NCBI GenBank assembly: GCA_965248075.1
Contig: CBDFIL010000003.1
Coordinates: 2,046,001-2,110,000, forward strand
DNA from: VXNE01 sp965248075
GTDB lineage: Bacteria > Pseudomonadota > Gammaproteobacteria > Pseudomonadales > Azotimanducaceae
Direction: 5' to 3'
DNA length: 64,000 nt
Shown: positions 44,619 through 52,579 of the stretch, piece after piece
Layout: each line of letters opens with the position of its first letter
Position numbering within the stretch: the first letter of the stretch is position 1
Translations under genes and position numbers: made by a program
Notes under the pieces: model-generated
The model's database searches: none
What the model was told of the DNA's origin: nothing
What the model saw: the letters and a program-made list of their open reading frames with translations, nothing else

Positions 44619-45923
44619 TCAGGCGGCCGCCAGGCGGGCCCGGGCAAACGGCAGGTCCTCGCCCTCGCCGTTCGCCACCAGCGCCGTGACCGTCAGGTCA
44701 CCCGTCACGTTCACCGCCGTGCGGCACATATCGAGCACCCGATCGACCGCCAGCACGAGGGCGATGGCCTCGGCCGGCAGGCCGACGGCCGGCAGGATGA
44801 GCGCGATGGCGACGAGGCTCGCCGACGGGATACCCGCAACGCCGATGGACGTCAGCAGCGCCAGTACGACGATCATCAGTTGTTGCATGAAGCTGAGGTC
44901 CACGCCCAGCACCTGCGCGATGAAGATCACCACCACGCACTCGTAGAGCGCCGTGCCGTCCATGTTCACCGTCGCGCCGAGCGGCAGGACGAAACTCGTC
45001 ACGCGCCGCGACACCCCCGCGTCCTGCGCGCTGTTCATGCTGACGGGCAAGGTTGCCGAAGAGGATGCCGTCGAGAATGCCGTCAACTGCGCCGGGAGGA
45101 TCTTGCTGTAGTAGGCGTACGGCCGGAGGCCTCCGAAGAGGCGCAGCAGCAGCGGGAGCCAGCCGAAGAAGTGGATCGCCAGCGCCGCGAGCACCGTGAG
45201 GAAGAAGAGAAGCAGGGCGCCCAGCACCCCGAAACCCGACACGATGAACGTCTTCCCGACGAGGGCGAACACGCCGATCGGCGCGAACCGCATGACCCAC
45301 ATCGTGATCAGGATCATCACGTCGTGCACGCCTTCCCAGAAGTTACGCATCGTGTCGCCGCCCGGGCCCTTGAGGCGCGAGAGGAAGTAGCCGAACACGA
45401 CGCCGACGAAGATGATCGCGAGCAACTGCGTCTCGACAGCCGCCTCGAGGATGTTCGAGGGAATCGCGCGCGCGATCACGCCGACCAGGTCCGCAGCGCT
45501 GCGTCCCTCCACGCTCGCCATGACGCCCGAGGCGTCGGGCAGCGCATTGCGCAGCGCCTGGGCGGACTCGGTCTCCCCCGGGGCGATCACGTTGACGAGC
45601 ACCAGGCCCGTGAAGATCGCAAGGAAGCCGGTGATGACATAGAAGCCGACGGTCTTGCCGCCCACACGGCCGAACGCGCCGCCGCTCACCATGTTGCCCA
45701 CCCCCACGATGATGGAGGACAGGATCAGCGGCACGACCACCATCTTCAGCGCGTTGATAAAGAGGCCGCCGAGAAAGTCGAGGATCCCGACCAGCGAGAC
45801 GCCGAACAACGTGGTCTCGGCGTCCGACGGCCAGGCGACGAGGGCCGCCAGAACCAGTGCCCCGACGATCTGCCAGTGCAACGGCAGGCCGACGATGCGA
45901 CTCCACATGCTGTTTTCGCTCAT
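44619..45923 (-). CDS. sodium:dicarboxylate symporter (DAACS family, GltP/DctA-like)
   Basis: A 434-aa inner-membrane carrier with eight TM helices and two hairpins. HP1 carries the serine-rich STASSSATLPVSMN motif; TM7 has NMDGTALYE and TM8 DRVLDMCRTAVNVTGD, the substrate and sodium sites. The Arg of RTAVNVTGD indicates an acidic amino acid or C4-dicarboxylate substrate. It could export or import a product of the neighbouring oxygenase genes, but nothing beyond adjacency supports this. Confidence 0.92.
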   Translation of the reverse strand: MSENSMWSRIVGLPLHWQIVGALVLAALVAWPSDAETTLFGVSLVGILDFLGGLFINALKMVVVPLILSSIIVGVGNMVSGGAFGRVGGKTVGFYVITGFLAIFTGLVLVNVIAPGETESAQALRNALPDASGVMASVEGRSAADLVGVIARAIPSNILEAAVETQLLAIIFVGVVFGYFLSRLKGPGGDTMRNFWEGVHDVMILITMWVMRFAPIGVFALVGKTFIVSGFGVLGALLLFFLTVLAALAIHFFGWLPLLLRLFGGLRPYAYYSKILPAQLTAFSTASSSATLPVSMNSAQDAGVSRRVTSFVLPLGATVNMDGTALYECVVVIFIAQVLGVDLSFMQQLMIVVLALLTSIGVAGIPSASLVAIALILPAVGLPAEAIALVLAVDRVLDMCRTAVNVTGDLTVTALVANGEGEDLPFARARLAAA

Positions 45924-45962
45924 CCGCTTTCCCCCTCTTCCCTGCGGACGAGTGCGGGCCGG

Positions 45963-46130
45963 TCAGCCGATCTCGATCATCTCGAAATCTTCCTTGCCGA
46001 CTCCGCACTCCGGACACACGAAGTCCTCCGGCACATCCTCCCAGGCCGTCCCCGGGGCGATGCCGTCGTCCTCGTATCCCTCTGCCTCGTCGTAGATCCA
46101 ACCGCAGACAATGCACTGCCACTTCTTCAC
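45963..46130 (-). CDS. rubredoxin
   Basis: A 55-aa iron protein starting with GTG: MKKWQCIVCGWIYDEAEG and ending EDFEMIEIG. Cys6, Cys9, Cys39 and Cys42 in CIVCG and CPECG hold one Fe. It is a one-electron carrier; in Pseudomonas-type genomes a rubredoxin gene also sits by ubiA. No alkane hydroxylase is in the window. It was missed by length-limited gene calling because of its size and GTG start. Confidence 0.95.
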   Translation of the reverse strand: MKKWQCIVCGWIYDEAEGYEDDGIAPGTAWEDVPEDFVCPECGVGKEDFEMIEIG

Positions 46131-46206
46131 GGTCGCTCGCTCATCCTGTTGCTCGCTTGCCCGACTCCGGCCCGGCCAAGCTCCGTGTCGACGTTTGCGC
46201 CGAAGG

Positions 46207-46266
46207 AGTTTCGCAACCGAAACTGCTCACCCGTCCGCCAAGACGGGCCGCGACCACAAGGTCGCG
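46207..46266. repeat. three consecutive hairpins between rubredoxin and ubiA
   Basis: AGTTTCG-CAAC-CGAAACT (46207-46224), CCCGTC-N6-GACGGG (46230-46247) and CGCGACC-ACAA-GGTCGCG (46249-46266). First and third match hairpins at 42763-42807, in the opposite order. The gap is divergent. Confidence 0.75.
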
Positions 46267-46327
46267 TGCGCAACGTAAATCCGACACACTCCCGGCCCCC
46301 CAAAGAATAACGCGTTCGCGCATCCCC

Positions 46328-47200
46328 ATGCCCCGGAGACTTGCGGCCTACCTGCAGCTGATGCGCCTCGACAAGCCCGTCGGCACGCTCCTCCTGCTCT
46401 GGCCAACGCTCGCCGCGCTCTGGATCGCAGCGGAGGGACACCCACCCTGGGCGATCGTCGCCGCCTTCGTCGCGGGGACCTTTCTGATGCGCGCGGGCGG
46501 ATGCGTGGTCAACGACATGGCCGACCGGGATCTGGACCCGCACGTGACACGCACCGCGGACAGGCCCCTGGCAACGGGGTGGGTGTCCCGTACCGAGGCA
46601 GCCGTCCTGTTCGCCGTGCTCGGCCTGCTCGCGCTGGCCGTGGTGATGACCCTCAACCCGCTGACGCGCCTGCTCGCGGTGGCGGGCATCCTCATCGCCG
46701 TCGCGTATCCCTTCATGAAGCGCTACACCCACCTGCCCCAACTCGTGCTGGGCGTGGCGTTCAGCTGGGGCATCCCCATGGCCTTCGCCGCCGTCACCGG
46801 CGCGGTGCCTGCGCTGGGATGGCTCCTGTTCCTGGCGAGCCTCCTGTGGATCGTCGCGTACGACACCGAGTACGCGATGGTCGACCGGCGCGACGACCTC
46901 CGCGCCGGCATCAAGTCCATCGCCATCCTCTTCGGCACGGCCGATCGCGCCATGATCGGCGCTCTGCAGGGGGTGACGCTGGGCATGCTCGTCCTCGTCG
47001 GCCTGAACGCAGGCTTGCGCCACGCGTGGTTCGTCGCCCTGGCGGTCGCCGCAGCGCTGTTCCTGTACCAGCAACACCTGATTCGGGACCGCGAGGAATC
47101 GGCCTGCTTCGCCGCATTCCGCAACAACACCTGGGTAGGCTTCGCGCTCTTCGCCGGCGCGGTCGCGGAATACGCCATCCCGCTCGAAGGCGTAGCGTGA
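46328..47200 (+). CDS. ubiA: 4-hydroxybenzoate octaprenyltransferase
   Basis: Integral membrane prenyltransferase for ubiquinone (290 aa, about nine TM helices). The two Asp motifs are NDMADRDLD and DTEYAMVDRRDD, with the YTHLPQ and FGTADRAMIG blocks. ubiC, often adjacent, is absent. The stop overlaps the TRAP dctQ gene (GTGA), an unusual coupling. Two copies of the GGGTGGGTGTCCC word, in opposite orientation, lie inside the gene at 46435 and 46577. Confidence 0.95.
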   Translation: MPRRLAAYLQLMRLDKPVGTLLLLWPTLAALWIAAEGHPPWAIVAAFVAGTFLMRAGGCVVNDMADRDLDPHVTRTADRPLATGWVSRTEAAVLFAVLGLLALAVVMTLNPLTRLLAVAGILIAVAYPFMKRYTHLPQLVLGVAFSWGIPMAFAAVTGAVPALGWLLFLASLLWIVAYDTEYAMVDRRDDLRAGIKSIAILFGTADRAMIGALQGVTLGMLVLVGLNAGLRHAWFVALAVAAALFLYQQHLIRDREESACFAAFRNNTWVGFALFAGAVAEYAIPLEGVA

Positions 47201-47673
47201 TCGACCGCGCCATCGACTGGATCGGACGGGCAGTCGCCTGGCTGACGTTCGCCATGACCGCAGTGTCCTGCATCGTGGTGGTGCTGCGCTACGGGTTCGA
47301 TACGAGCGCGATCATGCTGCAGGAGTCCGTGATCTACATGCACGGCATGGTGTTCATGCTCGGGCTTGCCTACACGGCGCAGCACGACGGCCACGTGCGG
47401 GTGGATGTCCTCTACGGGCGGATGTCGCCCCGCGCCCGCAGCGTGGTGAACCTGGTCGGGCACGTCGTCCTGACCATGCCTCTGTGCGGCGCGATCTTCT
47501 GGACGAGCCTCAACTACGTGGCGTCCTCCTGGTCCATCCTCGAACGCTCCCAGGAGGTCGGCGGCATTCCGGCGGTGTTCGCCCTCAAGACCTTGATCCC
47601 GCTTGCTGCGGCGCTGCTCGTCGCCCAGGCCGGCGTGCTGTCCGCGCGCGAGATCCAGGCACTCCGGTCGTGA
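47197..47673 (+). CDS. TRAP transporter small permease (DctQ family)
   Basis: A 158-aa four-TM protein, the small membrane subunit of a tripartite periplasmic transporter. Helices fall at about 14-34, 44-66, 88-110 and 130-150, with the family motif MLQESVIYMHGMVFMLGLAYTAQHDGHVRVDVLY. GTG overlaps the ubiA stop and its own stop overlaps the large permease (GTGA). Sequence type fits the group that pairs with TakP/FcbT-like binding proteins. Confidence 0.9.
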   Translation: MIDRAIDWIGRAVAWLTFAMTAVSCIVVVLRYGFDTSAIMLQESVIYMHGMVFMLGLAYTAQHDGHVRVDVLYGRMSPRARSVVNLVGHVVLTMPLCGAIFWTSLNYVASSWSILERSQEVGGIPAVFALKTLIPLAAALLVAQAGVLSAREIQALRS

Positions 47674-49076
47674 TCGAATTCCTGCCGCTCGTGATGTTCG
47701 CGGTGGTGTTCGGGGCGCTGCTGGCCGGCTACGCCGTGGCTCCCACGCTCGCCGGCGTGGCGCTGCTCTTCGCGTTCGGCGGGGCGCTGTTCGGCGTGTT
47801 CGATCTCAGCGACCTCGGCTTCCTGCCCGGGCGCCTGTTCGGCATCGTCACCAACCAGACCCTGATCGCGGTGCCGCTGTTCGTCGCGATGGGCATCACG
47901 CTCGAGCGCACGCGCATTGCGGAAACGCTGCTCGAGAGCCTCTCGGCCCTGATGGGAAGAGTCCGTGGCGGTCTCGGCATGGCCGTGACGGTGGTCGGCA
48001 TGATGATGGCGGCGAGCACCGGCATCGTTGGCGCGACCGTGGTCACCCTCGGCCTGCTGGCGCTCCCGACCATGCTGCGCCACGGCTACGACCCGAAGCT
48101 CGCCACCGGCACGATCTGCGCGACCGGCACACTCGGCCAGATCATTCCACCGTCGATCGCGCTGGTGCTGCTCGGCGACGTGCTGTCGAGCGCCTATCAG
48201 CAGGCACAGCTGAGCCTCGGCATGTTCTCTCCCAAGACGGTGTCCGTCGGCGACCTGTTTGCAGGGGCCCTGGTACCGGGCCTGATACTGGTCGGCCTGT
48301 ATCTCGCCTACATCGCGATCACCGCGCGGCTCCGGCCCGAGCGGGCCCCGCCACGACGATCCCGCACGCCCGACAACGCGCAGGGCCAGGACAGCGGGGA
48401 CGACGTACCCGCCGTACCGCTGCGGCAACTCCTGCGCGGCCTCGCACCGCCCGTCCTGCTCATCGCCGCGGTGCTCGGCTCGATACTGGGGGGCTTTGCG
48501 ACCCCGACCGAGGCGGCGGGTGTCGGCGCGATGGGCGCGCTCCTGCTCGCCGCACTCTACCGCGCACTCTCCTGGTCCGTGCTCCGGGAGATCGGCGCCT
48601 CGACCGTCAAGACCACGTCCATGGTCTTCTTCATCCTGATCGGCGCGTCCGTCTTCTCCCTGGTCTTTCGTGGTTACGGCGGCGACGACCTGGTCGCGGG
48701 CCTCTTCGAGAACATGCCCGGCGGCGTGCTGGGCGCGACCGTCATCGTCATGCTGGTGATCTTCCTGCTCGGGTTCGTGCTCGACTTCATCGAGATCACC
48801 TACGTCGTGGTCCCGATCGTCGGGCCCGTCCTGCTCGCCATGGGCCTCGACCCGGTCTGGCTCGGCGTGATGATCGCCGTCAACCTGCAGACATCCTTCC
48901 TGACGCCGCCCTTCGGCTTCTCGCTCTTCTACCTGCGCGGCGTGGCGCCGCCGGAAGTGGCCACGCTCGACATCTATCGCGGTGTCGTGCCGTTCATCGG
49001 GCTGCAACTCCTGTTGCTGGCGCTGCTGGCCTTCGTGCCGGAGCTCGCCACGTGGTTGCCTGGGGTACTGTATTGA
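47670..49076 (+). CDS. TRAP transporter large permease (DctM family)
   Basis: A 468-aa membrane protein with about 12 TM segments; it forms the sodium-driven channel of the transporter. GGALFGVFDLSDLGF, NQTLIAVPLFVAMGITLER, STGIVGATVVTLG, CATGTLGQIIPPSIALV, TPTEAAGVGAMGALLLA and NLQTSFLTPPFGFSLFYLRGVAPPEV mark the mannitol/chloroaromatic subgroup. Converges on dctP across a repeat cluster, so the three subunits are not in one operon. Confidence 0.93.
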   Translation: MIEFLPLVMFAVVFGALLAGYAVAPTLAGVALLFAFGGALFGVFDLSDLGFLPGRLFGIVTNQTLIAVPLFVAMGITLERTRIAETLLESLSALMGRVRGGLGMAVTVVGMMMAASTGIVGATVVTLGLLALPTMLRHGYDPKLATGTICATGTLGQIIPPSIALVLLGDVLSSAYQQAQLSLGMFSPKTVSVGDLFAGALVPGLILVGLYLAYIAITARLRPERAPPRRSRTPDNAQGQDSGDDVPAVPLRQLLRGLAPPVLLIAAVLGSILGGFATPTEAAGVGAMGALLLAALYRALSWSVLREIGASTVKTTSMVFFILIGASVFSLVFRGYGGDDLVAGLFENMPGGVLGATVIVMLVIFLLGFVLDFIEITYVVVPIVGPVLLAMGLDPVWLGVMIAVNLQTSFLTPPFGFSLFYLRGVAPPEVATLDIYRGVVPFIGLQLLLLALLAFVPELATWLPGVLY

Positions 49077-49120
49077 GGGACGGTCGCGTCCCGGCTTGAC
49101 ACCGTGCATGAACCCGATAC

Positions 49121-49236
49121 GGGCGACCACAAGGGTCGCCCCTACATTCGCGTACGGCCCGTAGGGGACGGGCTTGTCCCGTCCCGTCCCAAATCACCCG
49201 CATCGGCGAGAGACGGCGACCGCAAGGGTCGCCCGC
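49121..49236. repeat. cluster of three hairpin repeats (types 2-1-2) between dctM and dctP
   Basis: 49121-49145 is type 2 (GGGCGACC-ACAAG-GGTCGCCC-CTAC), 49161-49190 type 1 (GTAG-GGGACGGG-CTTGT-CCCGTCCC), 49215-49236 type 2 (GGCGACC-GCAAG-GGTCGCC). Layout mirrors the 16.96-17.10 kb cluster and again fills a convergent gap, ending 4 bases from the dctP stop. Confidence 0.85.
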
Positions 49237-49240
49237 AATA

Positions 49241-50380
49241 TCACCGCTCAACGGTCGTTCGGGTGTCGAGATACGCCTGCTCCGTGATGGCGTGGTAGTC
49301 CCGCACGCTCTTCTGGAACGCCCGGTACGAATCGAGGATGCGCTGTGACAGCTCATCCGTCGCCGCAGTCTCGTCCAGCACCTCTTTGGACAGCTCGGCA
49401 AAGCGCCGCAGCACGTCCTCCGGCAACTGACGGATTTCGACGCCGTGTTCCTCCACCAGCGTCCTGAGCGCGATGGCATTGCGCGCGGTGAACTCGTCGA
49501 GCATGTCCTGGTTCACGGCGCGGCAGGCGGTCGTGAGCATCGCGCGCAGGTCCGGCGGCAGACTCGCGAGCGCTTCGGCGTTGACCAGCGCCTCGATGGC
49601 CGGGCCGGGCTCGTGCCAGCCCGGGTAATAGTAGTACTGCGCGATCTCCTGCAACCCGAGTGCGAGGTCGTTGTACGGTCCGACCCACTCCGTGGCGTCG
49701 ATCACCCCGGTCTGCAGCGCGGTGAAGATCTCGCTGCCCGGCATCGCGACGGACACGCCGCCGGCGCGTTGCAGCACCTCGCCGCCGAGGCCCGGAATCC
49801 GCATCTTGAGGCCACGCAGGTCCTCGAGGGAGTTGATCTCCTTGTTGAACCAGCCGGCCATCTGCACGCCGCTGTTGCCGGCCGCCATGGGCACCACGCC
49901 GAACGGCGCATAGAGTTCGCGCCAGAGTTCGAGGCCGCCACCGTAGTGCAGCCAGCCGTTCATCTCCTGCGCGTTCATGCCGAACGGCACGGTGGCGAAG
50001 ATCGCGGCGATCGGCGCCTTGCCGCGCCAGTAGTACGCCGCGCCGTGGCCCATCTCGGCGCTGCCCTCGGCGACGGCATCGAAGACCCCGAAGGCCGGGA
50101 CGAGTTCTCCCGCCGCGTAAACCTTGATCGTGAGGCGCCCGGAGGACATCTGCTCGACGATCTCAGCCAGCCGTTCCGGGGCGGTGCCAAGCGCCGGCAG
50201 GTTCTTCGGCCACGTGGTGACGAGCTTCCAGTCGAACGTCCGCGTATCGGGTCCCGCCGCCGCCTCCGCGGCCGTCTGCGAGCCGGTGTCCGCCGCCGGG
50301 GCGCACGCCGCCAGGACCAGCCCCGCCAGCCCAACCACGCAGGCCCGCAAGGCGCCCGGCACTTTCACGAGTGTGTTCAA
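49241..50380 (-). CDS. TRAP transporter substrate-binding lipoprotein (TakP/DctP-like)
   Basis: Periplasmic solute-binding subunit, 379 aa from the TTG at 50380, which overlaps the uvrD stop (TTGA). Residues 1-26 form a lipoprotein signal with lipobox LAAC and Cys26. The mature part has KLVTTWPKNLPALGTAPERLAEIVEQMSSG, VPFGMNAQEMNGWLHYGGG, and ATEWVGPYNDLALGLQEIAQYYYYPGWHEPG, the signature of the 2-oxo-acid / mannitol-chloroaromatic type, which binds its ligand with a cation. An ATG at 50419 would place 13 residues before the signal. Confidence 0.92.
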   Translation of the reverse strand: MNTLVKVPGALRACVVGLAGLVLAACAPAADTGSQTAAEAAAGPDTRTFDWKLVTTWPKNLPALGTAPERLAEIVEQMSSGRLTIKVYAAGELVPAFGVFDAVAEGSAEMGHGAAYYWRGKAPIAAIFATVPFGMNAQEMNGWLHYGGGLELWRELYAPFGVVPMAAGNSGVQMAGWFNKEINSLEDLRGLKMRIPGLGGEVLQRAGGVSVAMPGSEIFTALQTGVIDATEWVGPYNDLALGLQEIAQYYYYPGWHEPGPAIEALVNAEALASLPPDLRAMLTTACRAVNQDMLDEFTARNAIALRTLVEEHGVEIRQLPEDVLRRFAELSKEVLDETAATDELSQRILDSYRAFQKSVRDYHAITEQAYLDTRTTVER

Positions 50381-52575
50381 TCCAGCATCTCCAGATTCGC
50401 GTATCCCAACATCAGCCATTTCGGCCCCACCCTCCGGTCGAAGTTCACCTGTATTCTCGCGCGCTCGCCGTGGCCCTCGCTCTGCATCACCACGCCCTCC
50501 CCGAACCTGGCGTGGAGGACGCGCTGTCCGATGCGTAGCGCGCTGTCGTCCGCCTCGAGCAACCGGGGCGCTTCCCCGCCGAAGCGGGCACGTTTCACGG
50601 CGCCGCCGAGCCGCACCTCCCGCCAGGTATCCTCCGGCAGTTCCTGCAGGAACCGCGACGGGCGATTGTACGAGTCGGTCCCGTACATCCAGCGTGTCTC
50701 GGCGCGGCTCAGGTAGAGCTGCCGCATCGCCCGGGTAATGCCCACGTACGCGAGCCGGCGTTCCTCCTCCATGCGTCCGGGCTCGCCATCGGAGTTGCGG
50801 CTCGGAAACAGTCCCTCTTCCATCCCCGTGATGAACACCAGCGGGAACTCCAGCCCCTTCGCCGAGTGCAACGTCATCATCTGCACCGCCGCGCCGGTCT
50901 CCGCCTGGTACTCGCCTGACTCCAGGGCGGCCTGGTCCAGGAAGTCGTCCAGGATGGAGCCGTCAGGGTCGTCCCCGGCGTCGCCGCGCGGGTCGAGCGG
51001 GAACGTCCGCTCCGTCTCGAAGCGACGGCACGCGGCCACCAACTCTTCGAGGTTTTCCTTGCGGGCCAGGCCCCGCTCGCCAGGTTCCTTCCTGTGGTAG
51101 TCGAGCAGGCCGCTCGCTTCCACGCAGCACTGCGCGATGTCGCGCAACGAATGCGTGCCCGCGTCCGCTGCCATGTCGTCGATCAGTTCGAGAAAGGCGC
51201 GCAGCACGGTGGCGGTCCGCCCCTGGAAGTACCTTTCCGCCAAGCCTTCCTTGGTGGCCTGCCAGAGAGAGACTGACCGCGCGCGCGCCAGTCCACGCAC
51301 GGCGTCGATGGACTTGGCCCCGATGCCGCGCGGCGGCAGGTTCACGACGCGCTCGAAGGCGACATCGGCGTGGCGCTGGTTCATCAGGCGCATGTAGGCA
51401 AGTGCGTTCTTGACCTCGGCGCGCTCGAAGAAGCGCAGGCCGCCGTAGATCCGGTAGGGGATGTCCGCCCGCAGGAAGGCCTCCTCCATCGGCCGCGACT
51501 GGGCATTGGAGCGATACAGCACCGCGACTTCGTCCGCGCTGCCGCCGCCGTCGATCCACTCCCGGGCACGGTCCGCCACGAATCGCGCTTCCTCCACCTC
51601 GTTGTAGGCATCGTGCACGAGGATCGGATCGCCGTCGGCGGACGCCGTCCACAGCTCCTTGCCGAGACGGTCGGTGTTGTTGTCGATCAGCCCGTTGGCG
51701 GCCTTCAGGATCGTGCCTGTCGAGCGGTAGTTCTGCTCGAGGCGCACGATGCGCGTGTCGTGGAAATCCTGCGAATAGCGGTGGATGTTCTCGATCTTCG
51801 CGCCGCGCCAGCCGTAGATGGACTGGTCGTCGTCGCCCACCGCCATGACGCTGCTCTCGGAGCCGGCGAGTACCCGCAGCGATGCGTACTGGATCGTGTT
51901 GGTGTCCTGGAACTCATCGACCAGGATGTGTGCGAACCGGCGCCGATAGTGCTCGAGAATGTCGGCGCGCTCGAGCCAGAGCTCGTGGCAGCGCAACAGG
52001 AGTTCGCCGAAGTCGACGACTCCTCCCTGGCGGCAGACTTCCTCGTAGGCCTCGTAGATCTTCTTGTGGGTGACGAGGAAATGGTCTTCGCCGGTGACCA
52101 CCTCCTTGGCACGCCGGCCCTCGTCCTTCTGGGCATTGATGAACCAGCACGCCTGGCGTGGCGGCCACCGCTGCTCGTCGAGATCGAGGGTGCGCAGGAT
52201 GCGGCGCACGAGGCGCTGCTGGTCGTCGGCGTCGATGATCTGGAAGTTCTGCGGCAGGCCGGCGTCTTCCGAGTGCATGCGCAGGAGCCGATGCGCGATG
52301 CCGTGGAACGTACCCACCCACATCGCCCGCGGCGACACGTCGAGCAGGGTCTCGGTGCGCGAACGCATTTCCGCCGCCGCCTTGTTGGTAAAGGTGACGG
52401 CGAGGACGCTGTGTGGACTGGCGCCCTCCGCCTGGACCAGCCACGCGATCCGATGCACCAGCACGCGCGTCTTGCCGCTGCCGGCGCCGGCCACGACCAG
52501 CAGGTTGCCGACCGGCGCCGTCACCGCTTCGCGCTGGCGCTCGTTCAGGCCGTCGAGGATGTGGGTGACGTCCAA
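50377..52575 (-). CDS. uvrD: DNA helicase II (UvrD)
   Basis: SF1A 3'-5' helicase for mismatch and excision repair (732 aa). Walker A is AGAGSGKTRVLVHR; motif II VDEFQDTN, motif III GDDDQSIYGWRGA, motif IV RLEQNYRST and the C-terminal LMTLHSAKGLEFPLVFI-like MMTLHSAKGLEFPLVF and TRAMRQLYLSRA are present. I chose TTG at 52575 because LDVTHILDGLNERQREAV aligns with the E. coli start; ATG 52626 lies inside glmS. It is 4 bases after the glmS stop. Confidence 0.95.
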   Translation of the reverse strand: MDVTHILDGLNERQREAVTAPVGNLLVVAGAGSGKTRVLVHRIAWLVQAEGASPHSVLAVTFTNKAAAEMRSRTETLLDVSPRAMWVGTFHGIAHRLLRMHSEDAGLPQNFQIIDADDQQRLVRRILRTLDLDEQRWPPRQACWFINAQKDEGRRAKEVVTGEDHFLVTHKKIYEAYEEVCRQGGVVDFGELLLRCHELWLERADILEHYRRRFAHILVDEFQDTNTIQYASLRVLAGSESSVMAVGDDDQSIYGWRGAKIENIHRYSQDFHDTRIVRLEQNYRSTGTILKAANGLIDNNTDRLGKELWTASADGDPILVHDAYNEVEEARFVADRAREWIDGGGSADEVAVLYRSNAQSRPMEEAFLRADIPYRIYGGLRFFERAEVKNALAYMRLMNQRHADVAFERVVNLPPRGIGAKSIDAVRGLARARSVSLWQATKEGLAERYFQGRTATVLRAFLELIDDMAADAGTHSLRDIAQCCVEASGLLDYHRKEPGERGLARKENLEELVAACRRFETERTFPLDPRGDAGDDPDGSILDDFLDQAALESGEYQAETGAAVQMMTLHSAKGLEFPLVFITGMEEGLFPSRNSDGEPGRMEEERRLAYVGITRAMRQLYLSRAETRWMYGTDSYNRPSRFLQELPEDTWREVRLGGAVKRARFGGEAPRLLEADDSALRIGQRVLHARFGEGVVMQSEGHGERARIQVNFDRRVGPKWLMLGYANLEMLD

Positions 52576-52579
52576 CGGG

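Noticed and set aside
42723..46310. A 1195-codon plus-strand open frame
   Set aside because: It is antisense to PhyH 2, SDR 2, PhyH 3, the symporter and rubredoxin, all with clear motifs. Long antisense frames are expected at this GC content.
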